Made by a program: the position numbers and the translations under genes. The notes under the pieces were generated by a model, which worked only from the letters and a program-made list of their open reading frames with translations, ran no database searches and was not told the DNA's origin. Positions 17,818 through 25,527 of a DNA stretch of 64,000 bases are shown piece by piece (position 1 is the stretch's first letter; every line of letters begins with the position of its first letter). This DNA comes from Candidatus Omnitrophota bacterium (GTDB lineage Bacteria > Hinthialibacterota > Hinthialibacteria > Hinthialibacterales > Hinthialibacteraceae), in NCBI GenBank assembly GCA_040755155.1, contig JBFMBP010000113.1, positions 1 to 64,000 on the forward strand. Direction: 5' to 3'.

Positions 17818-18873
17818 CTATTTCACGATGGGCTTCAATACGATGTTGCGGTATTGAACAGTTCCATGATCGCCTTGCAAGTAGATCGGCCCGGGAACGA
17901 ATTCATTGGAAGTCATCGCCCCGCCGGTGCAGCCGAGAAGGGGTTGATTGTCGATGATCATCTTGCCGTTCAGGATGATCGTGGCGTGGCGATCGCATAA
18001 GGTCATATCAAGGCTTTGCCATTCGCCAGCGGGCTTTTCAGCGGCGACTGTGGGACGGATGCGGCTGTAAATGGCGCCCATGTGATGGGAGTCAAGATCG
18101 CGGCCGTAATCGTCCTGCACCTGGACTTCATAAATGCCGCGAAGATAGACGCCGCTGTTGCTTCCCTTGGGTATGTTGACTTCGAGCGTCAGGTTGAAAT
18201 CTTCGAATTCGGCTTCCGTGCGCAGGTTGCCATAACTGACATGCGGCTTCCCTCTTTCCTGGACAGGATTGTTTGTAAGGACGCCATCCTTAACGCTCCA
18301 ACCGTTGGCGCTTCGCGGCTCCAGCAGTTTCCATCCTTCCAGAGTATCTGTTTTCAGAAGGACGACCGGATCGCCGAATTTCATTTTGGAAAGGTCCGGC
18401 GCCGGGGGCAGATCGGGGATGCGCTTACCGTTGAATGTGTATTTGCGGTATTTTTTACCGTCCGGTTGGGGCGTATAAATCGTCAAGCTCATCTCGTCGC
18501 CTTTTACCGTGGCTATGATCTCTTCCGCTATTTGTTGGGTAATGGCGAATTCCCCTTTTTCGTCCGGTTGCAAGGGATTCCCTAATACCAGCTTGCGAAC
18601 GGGATCTTTGATCTTGCGCTGAATGGCGTTGATGCGTTGAATGACCAGCGTGTCGTTGTCCAGACATAGGCTGGAAACGGGAACGACGCTGCCGCCGCCC
18701 CACAGAATGTCGCCATCCAGGTAGCCGTTATCCTGCCAGATATTGAGATAGCCCGCGCCGCCGCCGGGAATCGTCAACGCCCAGCGCCCGATGAAGGGAT
18801 TGTCCTGCGCCGAAACGAAAGCCGGAGCCAACGCCGCAACCGCCAATAATGCAATGAACATGCTTTTTTTCAT
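17818..18873 (-). CDS. Exported DUF1080 (3-keto-disaccharide hydrolase-like) protein
   Basis: 351 residues with a signal peptide (MKKSMFIALLAVAALAPAFVSAQ). Residues 24-150 form a distinct small beta domain (NPFIGRWALTIPGGGAGYLN). The C-terminal about 190 residues are a concanavalin-like DUF1080 domain with DTLEGWKLLEP, SNSGVYLRGIYEVQVQDDYG and the closing GPIYLQGDHGTVQYRNI, which are family hallmarks. Some DUF1080 proteins hydrolyse 3-keto-glucosides; that is family knowledge, not shown here. The ATG at 18873 is chosen because TAGGAGGAAA precedes it and the signal peptide then begins properly. It is monocistronic with its own terminator. Confidence 0.88.
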   Translation of the reverse strand: MKKSMFIALLAVAALAPAFVSAQDNPFIGRWALTIPGGGAGYLNIWQDNGYLDGDILWGGGSVVPVSSLCLDNDTLVIQRINAIQRKIKDPVRKLVLGNPLQPDEKGEFAITQQIAEEIIATVKGDEMSLTIYTPQPDGKKYRKYTFNGKRIPDLPPAPDLSKMKFGDPVVLLKTDTLEGWKLLEPRSANGWSVKDGVLTNNPVQERGKPHVSYGNLRTEAEFEDFNLTLEVNIPKGSNSGVYLRGIYEVQVQDDYGRDLDSHHMGAIYSRIRPTVAAEKPAGEWQSLDMTLCDRHATIILNGKMIIDNQPLLGCTGGAMTSNEFVPGPIYLQGDHGTVQYRNIVLKPIVK

Positions 18874-19034
18874 GGATTTCCTCCTATAGGATCGTTTAGA
18901 AATGGGTAAGACTTCAGAAAAGTATCGATGTTCCACCCCGGCGAATCAAGCCTCGACGGCAACGCTGTGGCAGAACGGGATGGACCCACATAAGATGTAT
19001 CTAAATAACGCCGATAGGAAACACGAAAAAAATC

Positions 19035-19229
19035 TTATATTATCGGTTTTGGTCCAAAGAATTCGTTTGTCCGTTGGCTTTTTTTTCTTGCGCTAAGGTC
19101 CACGACCCGCCGATCGTCGGCCCCTCGGCGTTCCCGCAGATGCGCGATCAGCGCATCCACATCATACCCATGTTCTTGCGCAATATCGTCCTTGATTTTC
19201 CAAAGTTCCTTCATGATTTCGTCAGGCAT
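19035..19229 (-). CDS. Small conserved protein next to an antitoxin-like gene
   Basis: 64 residues beginning PDEIMKELWKIKDDIAQEHG, a pattern common in short bacterial proteins encoded beside VapB- or DUF2281-type antitoxins. It is highly charged with no membrane segment. It starts six bases after the 73-residue upstream gene, with GGAG before the ATG, so the pair is one transcript. No catalytic motif is present. I regard it as part of a toxin-antitoxin-like pair without knowing which partner is toxic. Confidence 0.65.
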   Translation of the reverse strand: MPDEIMKELWKIKDDIAQEHGYDVDALIAHLRERRGADDRRVVDLSARKKSQRTNEFFGPKPII

Positions 19230-19235
19230 TGTTTT

Positions 19236-19457
19236 TCAATGCTCCACTACCCAATTCTCCTGCGCGACCGGCTCCGTGGAATTAAGGAATGTTAGAGGCG
19301 CGCCGCGCAGAGGATAGCGAGACGCTGGAATGGAGCGGGGCGGTTGGGCTAAGACGATAACTTCTACAGTCTCCCCATCATGAACCTGAAGATTCGTCAG
19401 GTTGATAAAGCCATTCTGAAGGATAGTCGTTTGAATATGATAAGCTTGTATGAGCAA
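19236..19457 (-). CDS. Antitoxin-like small protein (DUF2281/AbrB-like)
   Basis: 73 residues: QAYHIQTTILQNGFINLTNL, then GETVEVIVL, YPLRGAPLTF and a final EPVAQENWVVEH. This is the layout of small antitoxin-like proteins widespread in Cyanobacteria and candidate phyla (AYHIQTTI...EVEVIVL...YPLRG...PVAxxDW). The start appears to be TTG at 19457; an in-frame stop lies nine bases upstream and no ATG is available. It is transcribed with the 64-residue gene downstream. Confidence 0.6.
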   Translation of the reverse strand: MLIQAYHIQTTILQNGFINLTNLQVHDGETVEVIVLAQPPRSIPASRYPLRGAPLTFLNSTEPVAQENWVVEH

Positions 19458-19497
19458 CGTCTTCTTTCATCACTAAACGATATAACATTCGGCGCAA

Positions 19498-19713
19498 TTA
19501 TACGGCGACAGGAGTTAACATATAAATTCGTCCAAACTTGGCGGCGGATATCACATCCCCTTGCCGAAGGGCTTCTCTGACATCATCGAGTCTGTATGCG
19601 TCTTCCAAGGAAAGGTAGGGAGACCATTCTTCATCCGTATATATCAGGTTCACGTCCACTTCCGCTAAGTATTTGCCCTCATGGACGATCTTCGTATGAC
19701 GCCTAGTGTTCAT
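19498..19713 (-). CDS. Putative antitoxin of a DUF4258 toxin module
   Basis: 71 residues starting MNTRRHTKIVHEGKYLAEVD. The body EVDVNLIYTDEEWSPYLSLE, then DAYRLDDVREALRQGD, matches the small partner usually encoded with DUF4258 proteins. The ATG at 19713 overlaps the toxin-like stop (ATGA), and GGAGGAAG sits just upstream inside the toxin gene, so the two are translationally coupled. Confidence 0.72.
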   Translation of the reverse strand: MNTRRHTKIVHEGKYLAEVDVNLIYTDEEWSPYLSLEDAYRLDDVREALRQGDVISAAKFGRIYMLTPVAV

Positions 19714-20033
19714 TTCTTCCTCCGTAGAAAATCGGCCTCCCAACGAATGGGGTCTGGTTTATAGGCGGTTATGAGAACCGCCGGGAACGAAAAACCCTTC
19801 GGAATGCCCCAAACGGTATGAATAGCTTGGCCTAAGCGATCCTTTTGGAGAACCAAGACGCAAGGCCCTTTCCGATTGTCGGGATAATCTTCAATAACTA
19901 TTCCTTCGACGACAGAAGAGAAGACGTCGCGGGCGGATATATTGTCCGCTCTCAGCTCATTATAACCGTGATCCGATATTCTGACATCTCCTCTTTCAAT
20001 TAGCTGGAGGATTGTCTCGAATGTTTTGTTCAA
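19710..20033 (-). CDS. DUF4258-family putative toxin
   Basis: 107 residues. The N-terminal ISDHGYNELRADNISARDV and central EDYPDNRKGPCVLVLQKD with a final AVLITAYKPDP are typical of DUF4258, a small RelE/BrnT-like fold found with antitoxins. The start codon seems to be TTG at 20033 preceded by GAGGT; no better start exists. It is followed by the coupled 71-residue gene. By family it may be an mRNA-cleaving toxin; that activity is not established for this protein. Confidence 0.75.
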   Translation of the reverse strand: MNKTFETILQLIERGDVRISDHGYNELRADNISARDVFSSVVEGIVIEDYPDNRKGPCVLVLQKDRLGQAIHTVWGIPKGFSFPAVLITAYKPDPIRWEADFLRRKK

Positions 20034-20090
20034 TATTTTTACCTCAAAGCGGCGAGTAATCGGATTTTTTATAGATCGCTGACGAAATAA

Positions 20091-20378
20091 TCAATACGAG
20101 TCAATGCGCTTGTCGGCCCCTTTTTTCTGGATTAGGTTTCCATTACTTTTGTGGGGCGTATTCCTCGCATACTCGCTGAGTTTTTTGATTTCCCGTTTTG
20201 GATTTTTGACGGATTCCCATTCTCCCCGCTCGCCTGCCGCTACTGCTTGCTTCTGGCGCAAGAGCCGATCGCGAACCGATTTTCTTATTGGCAATCCTTC
20301 GTCGGGATCGCCGAGCAACTCGATCAACTATTGCTCGATGATGGTTTCGATCATTTCTTTGAGTTCGCTTTTTGTCAT
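20091..20378 (-). pseudogene. Small antitoxin-like gene broken by an in-frame TAG
   Basis: From the ATG at 20378 the frame reads MTKSELKEMIETIIEQ, then TAG at 20330-20328, then continues without shift as LIELLGDPDEGLPIRKSVRD. The joined product has the form xxKSELKEMIExIIEx(K)LIELLGDPDEGLxLR...RL, a known small conserved protein family often linked to toxin-antitoxin loci. The segment after RQKQAVAAGERGEW departs from that family. One base change (CAG, AAG or GAG to TAG) explains the break. A six-codon mini-frame (MAATIV) with AGGAGGG precedes the ATG and might restart ribosomes. Confidence 0.6.
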
Positions 20379-20506
20379 TTAAACTATCGTGGCAGCCATA
20401 GCGCCCTCCTAAATCTTACGGATAGCGCCGCCATAACAAGCCAGTGCTCGCTGTATATAGCCTATCACCGATTTATCATTTATTGTGCATGGGGCGTTTA
20501 TTTTTA

Positions 20507-20989
20507 TCACCCCTCCATCTTCTCCCTTACGTCCCCTACAATGCGGGCGGGGGAGCCGCAGACGATGGCGTAATCGGGGACGTCCTTCGTCACCACCGCC
20601 CCCGCGCCGACGAGAGCGCATTCTCCTATAGTAATCCCGCATAAAATCGTAGAGTTGGCGCCGATGGATGCGCCGCGCTTAACGAGAGTGGGTATCTGCT
20701 CCCAATCCTCTTCCGTCATCAGGCTGCCGTCGGGATTCACGGAACGGGGATATTTGTCGTTGGTAAAGCAGACATGCGGGCCGATGAAGACGTAATCCTC
20801 GACGGTTACCATTTCGGGAAGGAAAGCGAAAGCCTGAATTTTGACGTTTTTGCCAATGGCGACCTTTTTACGGATTTCGACGAAGGCGCCGATTTTGCAG
20901 CCGTCGCCGATGACGCAGCCGTAAAGATTGACCAGTTCGGGATGGTAGATAATAACGTTTTCGCCTAAGCGTACATCCGGCGCAATCAT
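20507..20989 (-). CDS. WbpD-like sugar-nucleotide N-acetyltransferase (hexapeptide repeat)
   Basis: 160 residues of left-handed beta-helix repeats ([29 protein letters not shown]). The block [16 protein letters not shown], followed by [20 protein letters not shown] and [16 protein letters not shown], is diagnostic of WbpD/WlbB-type enzymes that acetylate UDP-3-amino-glucuronic acids. The ATG at 20989 follows GAGGAGG; an ATG 15 bases earlier would overlap it. It is isolated here, but the oxidoreductase and aminotransferase of such a pathway lie at 3.3-5.6 kb, so the three may cooperate in making a diacetylated aminouronic acid for surface polysaccharide. Confidence 0.85.
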   Translation of the reverse strand: MIAPDVRLGENVIIYHPELVNLYGCVIGDGCKIGAFVEIRKKVAIGKNVKIQAFAFLPEMVTVEDYVFIGPHVCFTNDKYPRSVNPDGSLMTEEDWEQIPTLVKRGASIGANSTILCGITIGECALVGAGAVVTKDVPDYAIVCGSPARIVGDVREKMEG

Positions 20990-21533
20990 AAGTTTCCTCC
21001 TCAACCGTTATTTAATAGGCGTTTCTGCGCGATTTTTAAACGGGAGAGTAGCATAGTTGCGGCGGCGGTTCTATTCCTTTGCGGGGCTTTGGAATGCGCG
21101 GACGTCTTCGCTGAAAACGTTTCTTGCTTTTTCGGATGACATGCCCTCATCCCCACTATGCGTAACATGGAATGATAAATCCACTTACAGTAATCTCATT
21201 TCGACTGAATCTAAGAGATTTCATGGATTTTCCCTTAGAAATTAACAACTTATCCACAGGCTTATTATGATTAAAATCAAACAAATCTCTTTCTCGAATG
21301 ACCTCTTTCCACTATTGTTTTATTAAAGATCATGATTTCCATTAGTGTGATTATATTTTTTTAACTGATTGAAAATCAATAAGTAATATTACTTATATCC
21401 CGGTTCCATGCAGTTAAGTAAGAAAAAAATCAACCGCCAATGCCGCTTCTCGTACTTCACGCTTATGGGAAAAACCACTATAAGAATTTGTGAAAAAAAC
21501 AAGTTATCAACAAGCGCTTACAGGGGGAATAAT
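20990..21533. other. AT-rich intergenic region with DnaA-box-like sites
   Basis: 544 bases without a credible gene. It holds an exact TTATCCACA at 21250-21258 and TTATCAACA at 21504-21512, both on the plus strand. One TGCGTAACAT motif near 21158-21167 is shared with the repeat islands at 6.9 and 42 kb. The 21200-21420 part is strongly AT-rich. It also carries the purE promoter, which I could not define. Confidence 0.45.
21250..21258 (+). promoter_or_regulatory. Perfect DnaA box TTATCCACA
   Basis: This is the exact consensus 9-mer bound by DnaA. A near-consensus box lies 246 bases downstream in the same orientation. It lies about 275 bases upstream of purE and may regulate it or titrate DnaA. 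With only two boxes and no dnaA nearby I do not call an origin. Confidence 0.4.
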
Positions 21534-22031
21534 ATGAAAGTATCTATTCTCATGGGCAGTCCTTCCGATCTTCCTAAAATGAAAGGCGCCGCCATTGCTT
21601 TAAAACAGTTCGGCGTCGCATGGGAAGCGAGGGTTATGTCCGCCCACCGATCCCCTGCCGTCGTCGAGAGTTATGTCCGCGAGGCGCCTAAAAACGGCGT
21701 CCGCATTTTCATTTGCGGCGCCGGTCTGGCCGCCCATCTGGCTGGATGCGTGGCGGGGCAGACCCACTTGCCGGTAATCGGCGTACCTCTCTCCAGCGGC
21801 GGTCTTAATGGCCAGGACGCCCTCTTTTCCACCGTTCAAATGCCCAAAGGCGTTCCCGTAGCGACTGTCGCCATCGATGGAGCCTTTAACGCCGGTCTCC
21901 TTGCCGTGCAGATGCTGGCCCTATCTGACGAAAAATTAACCGCCGAACTCCTCGCATGGAAAAAATCCCAAGAAGAGGCGGTTTTAGAGGCGGATAAAAA
22001 AGCGCAGGAAACCATTGCCGAAACGTTTTGA
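21534..22031 (+). CDS. purE: N5-carboxyaminoimidazole ribonucleotide mutase
   Basis: 165 residues, class I PurE. GSPSDLPKMKGAAIALKQFG and MSAHRSP near the N-terminus form the substrate-binding loop with the catalytic His of the AHR motif, and GAGLAAHLAGCVAGQTHLPV matches the conserved core. It converts N5-CAIR to CAIR in purine biosynthesis, the step before PurC. The ATG at 21534 is preceded by GGGGGA. The open frame extends 42 codons upstream without family similarity. No purK is seen next to it. Confidence 0.97.
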   Translation: MKVSILMGSPSDLPKMKGAAIALKQFGVAWEARVMSAHRSPAVVESYVREAPKNGVRIFICGAGLAAHLAGCVAGQTHLPVIGVPLSSGGLNGQDALFSTVQMPKGVPVATVAIDGAFNAGLLAVQMLALSDEKLTAELLAWKKSQEEAVLEADKKAQETIAETF

Positions 22032-22116
22032 CTTTTCGTCGGTTATTCGGTAGGATGAAGTTCCTTGCATCGCGGCCGGCATCATGAAAACCAAATTCTA
22101 TCGCGAGGCTGATCTA

Positions 22117-23241
22117 ATGAAAAAAACGGCTTGTTTACTTTTTCTCTTCGCCTTTGTTCTCGCTCTTCCCGCTCTTGGCGCGGAAATCAAAAAGGTCAAC
22201 GAAATGAAAATCGGCGACAAGGCGCCCGATTTCAAACTTCCCGGCGCCGATGGACGCGATTATGCGCTGAAAGACTTCAAGGATGCCGCTATTCTCGTCG
22301 TTATTTTCACTTGTAACCACTGCCCCACCGCCCAGGCCTATGAAGAACGGATAATAAAGATCGTGGCCGATTACAAGGACAAAGCCGTCGCCTTCGTCGC
22401 CATTTCTCCCAACGATCCCAAAGCCCTGCGCTTGGACGAGCTGGGCTATACCGATCTCAGCGATACTCTGCCGGAGATGAAAATTCGCGCCGAGCAGCGC
22501 CAGTTTAATTTCCCTTATCTCTTCGACGGCGAAAAACAGGATGTTTCCCGCGCTTACGGCCCCACGGCTACGCCTCACGTTTTTATCTTCGATAAGGAAC
22601 GCAAACTGCGCTATTCCGGCGGCGTCGATAATTCGGAAAAAGTGGAGAAGGCTGACGCGCCTTACGTGCGCAACGCCCTCGACGCCCTGCTGGCAGGCAA
22701 ACCGGTTCCCGAAGAAACCACCCGCCGCATGGGATGCTCCATCAAATGGTCCGAGAAGCGCGATGACGTGAAAAAAGCCCTGGAACGTTGGGCCGCCGAA
22801 GAAGTATCCATCGATTCCATCTCCACTCCCCAAATTCTGGAATTGATGAAAAACGATTCTCCAAAACTGCGGCTCGTTAATTTTTGGGCTACCTGGTGCC
22901 CGCCCTGCGTTGTGGAATTTCCCGACCTCGTCGAAACCAACCGCATGTACCGCCACCGCGATTTCGAGATGATTTCCATCAGCCTCAACGACATCGAGGA
23001 CAAGGAAAAGAGCCTGTCTTTCCTCAAAAAGAAGGAAGCCTCCAGTAAAAACTATATTTTAGTTGACGGCGAAGACCCGGATAAACTTATCGAGGGAGTG
23101 GGCAACGGATGGGAAGGATCCATTCCCTTTACGTTGTTGATTCGTCCCGGCGGTGAAGTTGTTTTCAAACATCTCGGCGCCGTCGATCCAGTGGAACTGA
23201 GAACCGCTATCGTCGAAATACTGGGACGCATCTACAAATAA
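22117..23241 (+). CDS. Exported tandem thioredoxin-fold protein (AhpC/TSA-like plus TlpA-like)
   Basis: 374 residues with a signal peptide (MKKTACLLFLFAFVLALPAL). Domain 1 (about 30-195) is a redoxin resembling peroxiredoxin-like proteins, with CNHC (Cys66, Cys69) and TPHVFIFD. Domain 2 (about 235-372) is TlpA/ResA-like with NFWATWCPPC (Cys261, Cys264). A helical linker with one Cys (about 207) joins them. The protein likely acts in the periplasm in disulfide reduction or peroxide handling. ATG 22117 is preferred over 22084 because the signal peptide then starts correctly. It is followed by a promoter-like region for a separate transcript. Confidence 0.85.
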   Translation: MKKTACLLFLFAFVLALPALGAEIKKVNEMKIGDKAPDFKLPGADGRDYALKDFKDAAILVVIFTCNHCPTAQAYEERIIKIVADYKDKAVAFVAISPNDPKALRLDELGYTDLSDTLPEMKIRAEQRQFNFPYLFDGEKQDVSRAYGPTATPHVFIFDKERKLRYSGGVDNSEKVEKADAPYVRNALDALLAGKPVPEETTRRMGCSIKWSEKRDDVKKALERWAAEEVSIDSISTPQILELMKNDSPKLRLVNFWATWCPPCVVEFPDLVETNRMYRHRDFEMISISLNDIEDKEKSLSFLKKKEASSKNYILVDGEDPDKLIEGVGNGWEGSIPFTLLIRPGGEVVFKHLGAVDPVELRTAIVEILGRIYK

Positions 23242-23314
23242 TTTAAGGAGAAAGGCGAATCTCTCGCAGTTTCGAACTCAATATTCGCCCTCCTAGCAAA
23301 TTTTACTTAAGTTA

Positions 23315-23343
23315 TTGAATTATTGACCGAAATTTGTTATAAT
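23315..23343 (+). promoter_or_regulatory. Sigma-70-type promoter for a short structured transcript
   Basis: TTGAAT at 23315-23320, a 17-base spacer, then TATAAT at 23338-23343. This is the best promoter match noted in the window. Expected transcription start is near 23350, in front of two hairpins and a T-run with no gene between. Confidence 0.7.
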
Positions 23344-23349
23344 GTCTCT

Positions 23350-23470
23350 GGTTATTACTCTCGCGATCTCGAGCGTTGGCTCGAGCTCTCCTTTCCAGAG
23401 TTGAGGACGATGTGAGTAGAAGCGGCGCCGTGTCCCGGCGCCGCTTCGCTTCGTTATGGGCTTTTTTTTT
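23350..23470 (+). ncRNA. Candidate small structured RNA
   Basis: Downstream of the promoter, CTCGAGC-gttg-GCTCGAG (23368-23385) forms a tight hairpin enclosed by CTCTGG...CCAGAG (23346-23351 with 23395-23400). Then GAAGCGGCGCCG-tgtcc-CGGCGCCGCTTC (23419-23447) forms a perfect 12-base stem, followed after about 14 bases by a run of nine T (23462-23470). No plausible open frame lies within. It does not match an RNA class I recognise. Alternatively it is a long leader of the epimerase gene at 23627, with the second hairpin as an attenuator. Confidence 0.5.
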
Positions 23471-23626
23471 CGCAATGATTTATGCGGGGTGAATTGAAGG
23501 GCGAATTGGTATAAAGTACGGCGAACATAACGGTCCAGTGGAACTTGCTTCCCTTGACCCGCCTCATAAACGTTTTCCATTCGCATCCAGATTTTTTTTT
23601 CGAAATAAGGATTGGGAAAAAATAGC

Positions 23627-24580
23627 ATGAAGGCATTAGTCACCGGCTGTGCGGGATTCATCGGCAGCCAATTATGCGAACGGCTGGCCGAGAGAGGCGA
23701 TTCCGTCATCGGCGTCGATTGTTTTACGTCCTATTATGCCGAACAGCGAAAACGCGCCAATCTAGCGGCGTTGATGGCCCGTCCCAATTTTACGCTGGTT
23801 GAAGGCGACCTTCTCGCTTTAGACTTGAAGAATTTGCTTTCCCCGGTTGATTGTGTATTTCACACTGCCGGCCAGCCGGGAGTACGCGGCAGCTGGGGCG
23901 GACAATTCGACGAATACGTCCGCAACAATATCCTCGCCACTCAACGCCTTCTGGAAGCCGTCAAATCCAATGGCGGCCATACGAAAGTGGTTTTCTCCTC
24001 CTCTTCATCCATCTATGGCAACGTCGAACGGCTTCCGGTTTCGGAAAGCGATTTGCCTCGCCCCTTTTCGCCTTATGGAACCACTAAACTCGCCGCCGAG
24101 CATCTATGCATGCTCTATCACGCCAATTATGGCGTCTCCATCGTCTCGCTGCGCTACTTCACCGTTTACGGCCCCCGCCAGCGTCCCGACATGGCGTTTC
24201 ATATCTTCATTAAGGCGCTTTTGCAGAATGCTCCTATTATCCTTCATGGCGATGGCTGCCAAACGCGCGACTTTACTTATGTAGACGACATCGTCGACGC
24301 CAATCTCGCCGCCGCCGACAAGCCCGTTGCGGGCGAAATCTTTAATATTGGCGGAGGCAGCCGCCAATCGTTGCGGGACGCTATTGCTATCTTGGAAAGA
24401 ATCTCAGGTCAAAAAGCTGATTTGGACTGTCGCCCCGCCATCTACGGCGATGTCCGCGACACTTGGGCCGATACGGAAAGAGCGCGTCAATATCTCGGCT
24501 TTCAACCCAAGGTGGCTCTGGATGAAGGACTGAAGCGGCAGTTCGAGTGGGAAAAAACCATTTATCCTCCCCAAGATTGA
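23627..24580 (+). CDS. NAD-dependent epimerase/dehydratase (UDP-glucuronate 4-epimerase-like)
   Basis: 317 residues. TGCAGFIGS binds NAD, SSSSSIYG holds the catalytic Ser, and YGTTK holds Tyr150/Lys154. The segment HTAGQPGVRGSWGGQFDEYV is typical of UDP-glucuronate/UDP-GlcNAcA epimerases. GDGCQTRDFTYVDD and a GDVRDTWAD near the C-terminus support a UDP-sugar substrate. The ATG at 23627 is the family-like start. The lipid-kinase-like gene begins nine bases after its stop, suggesting one transcript. Confidence 0.88.
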   Translation: MKALVTGCAGFIGSQLCERLAERGDSVIGVDCFTSYYAEQRKRANLAALMARPNFTLVEGDLLALDLKNLLSPVDCVFHTAGQPGVRGSWGGQFDEYVRNNILATQRLLEAVKSNGGHTKVVFSSSSSIYGNVERLPVSESDLPRPFSPYGTTKLAAEHLCMLYHANYGVSIVSLRYFTVYGPRQRPDMAFHIFIKALLQNAPIILHGDGCQTRDFTYVDDIVDANLAAADKPVAGEIFNIGGGSRQSLRDAIAILERISGQKADLDCRPAIYGDVRDTWADTERARQYLGFQPKVALDEGLKRQFEWEKTIYPPQD

Positions 24581-24588
24581 CGTTTTTT

Positions 24589-25497
24589 ATGGATACGGTC
24601 TACCATTTCATCGCCAATCCACAAGCAAGACGCGGAAAAATCATGGACGAACTGCGCGCCGTCCGTGAAGCTTTCCGCCAGGCGGAAAAAACCGCCAAAT
24701 TTTATTTTACCGAGCATCCGAGGCACGCCATCGAAATCGCGGACAATCTTACGCGCTCCGGGGCCGAGATTATCCTCTCTTGCGGCGGCGACGGCACGGC
24801 TTTCGAGGTTATCAACGGCATTATGCGCAGCGGCCGCGCCAGTTCCGTCCGTTTGGGCATCATACCCCTCGGCACCGGCAACTCCTTCATGCGCGACTTC
24901 GGCGTCTCCAGCTGGCGCGAATCAATCGAACGGATTTTTAACGAAAGAACGATTAAGGCCGACATTGGACGAATTACTCCCGCTGGCGGGGAGAATCCCT
25001 CCTGCGTCTATTTTCACAATATGGCCGCCTTCGGAACCTTCGCCGAAGCCTGCAAGTTGAGGCATGGCGGCTTTCGCATTATGGGCAAACATGCTTACAA
25101 CGCCGCTTTTCTTTATCTTCTCACCCATCTGAAACTTTATCCCATCCAACTGGCCTTCGACGGCGCTTCCCCCTTGGAATTACATGGCCCCATCGTCGCC
25201 GTCTGCAATTCCCAGTTCACAGGCCACGACATCCGACTTTCCCCCTCTTCCCGCGTCGACGACGGACGCTTCGAAGCGATTTATGTAGAAGACGCCCCCG
25301 CCTCGGATTTATTCAAACTTTTCCTCAAGCATCCCAGCGGCCAACATCTGAACCATCCCAAGATAACCGTCGTCTCCGCCTCCCGCATCGATATCCATAT
25401 CGGCGAAATCGATTGCCACATGGTCGACGGCGAACTCTTTTCCAACCGTCCCTTACGCATCGATTGCCTGCCCCAAGCGCTGGAAATCTTTGCGTGA
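24589..25497 (+). CDS. Diacylglycerol/lipid kinase family protein
   Basis: 302 residues. FIANPQARRGK at the start, ILSCGGDGTAFEVING (the GGDGT nucleotide motif) and IIPLGTGNSFMRDFG are the signature motifs of the DAGK catalytic domain. A YegS/DgkB-like C-terminal beta domain follows. Such enzymes phosphorylate diacylglycerol or related lipids at the membrane. The ATG at 24589 is just nine bases past the epimerase stop, with no strong ribosome site, so translational coupling is likely. Confidence 0.88.
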   Translation: MDTVYHFIANPQARRGKIMDELRAVREAFRQAEKTAKFYFTEHPRHAIEIADNLTRSGAEIILSCGGDGTAFEVINGIMRSGRASSVRLGIIPLGTGNSFMRDFGVSSWRESIERIFNERTIKADIGRITPAGGENPSCVYFHNMAAFGTFAEACKLRHGGFRIMGKHAYNAAFLYLLTHLKLYPIQLAFDGASPLELHGPIVAVCNSQFTGHDIRLSPSSRVDDGRFEAIYVEDAPASDLFKLFLKHPSGQHLNHPKITVVSASRIDIHIGEIDCHMVDGELFSNRPLRIDCLPQALEIFA

Positions 25498-25527
25498 ATA
25501 ATTTCCTTTGAGAATTTCGCCTATAAC

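Noticed and set aside
20990-21533. Chromosome origin
   Set aside because: Only two DnaA boxes, no dnaA, dnaN or gidA nearby and skew cannot be measured; reported only as DnaA-box-like sites.
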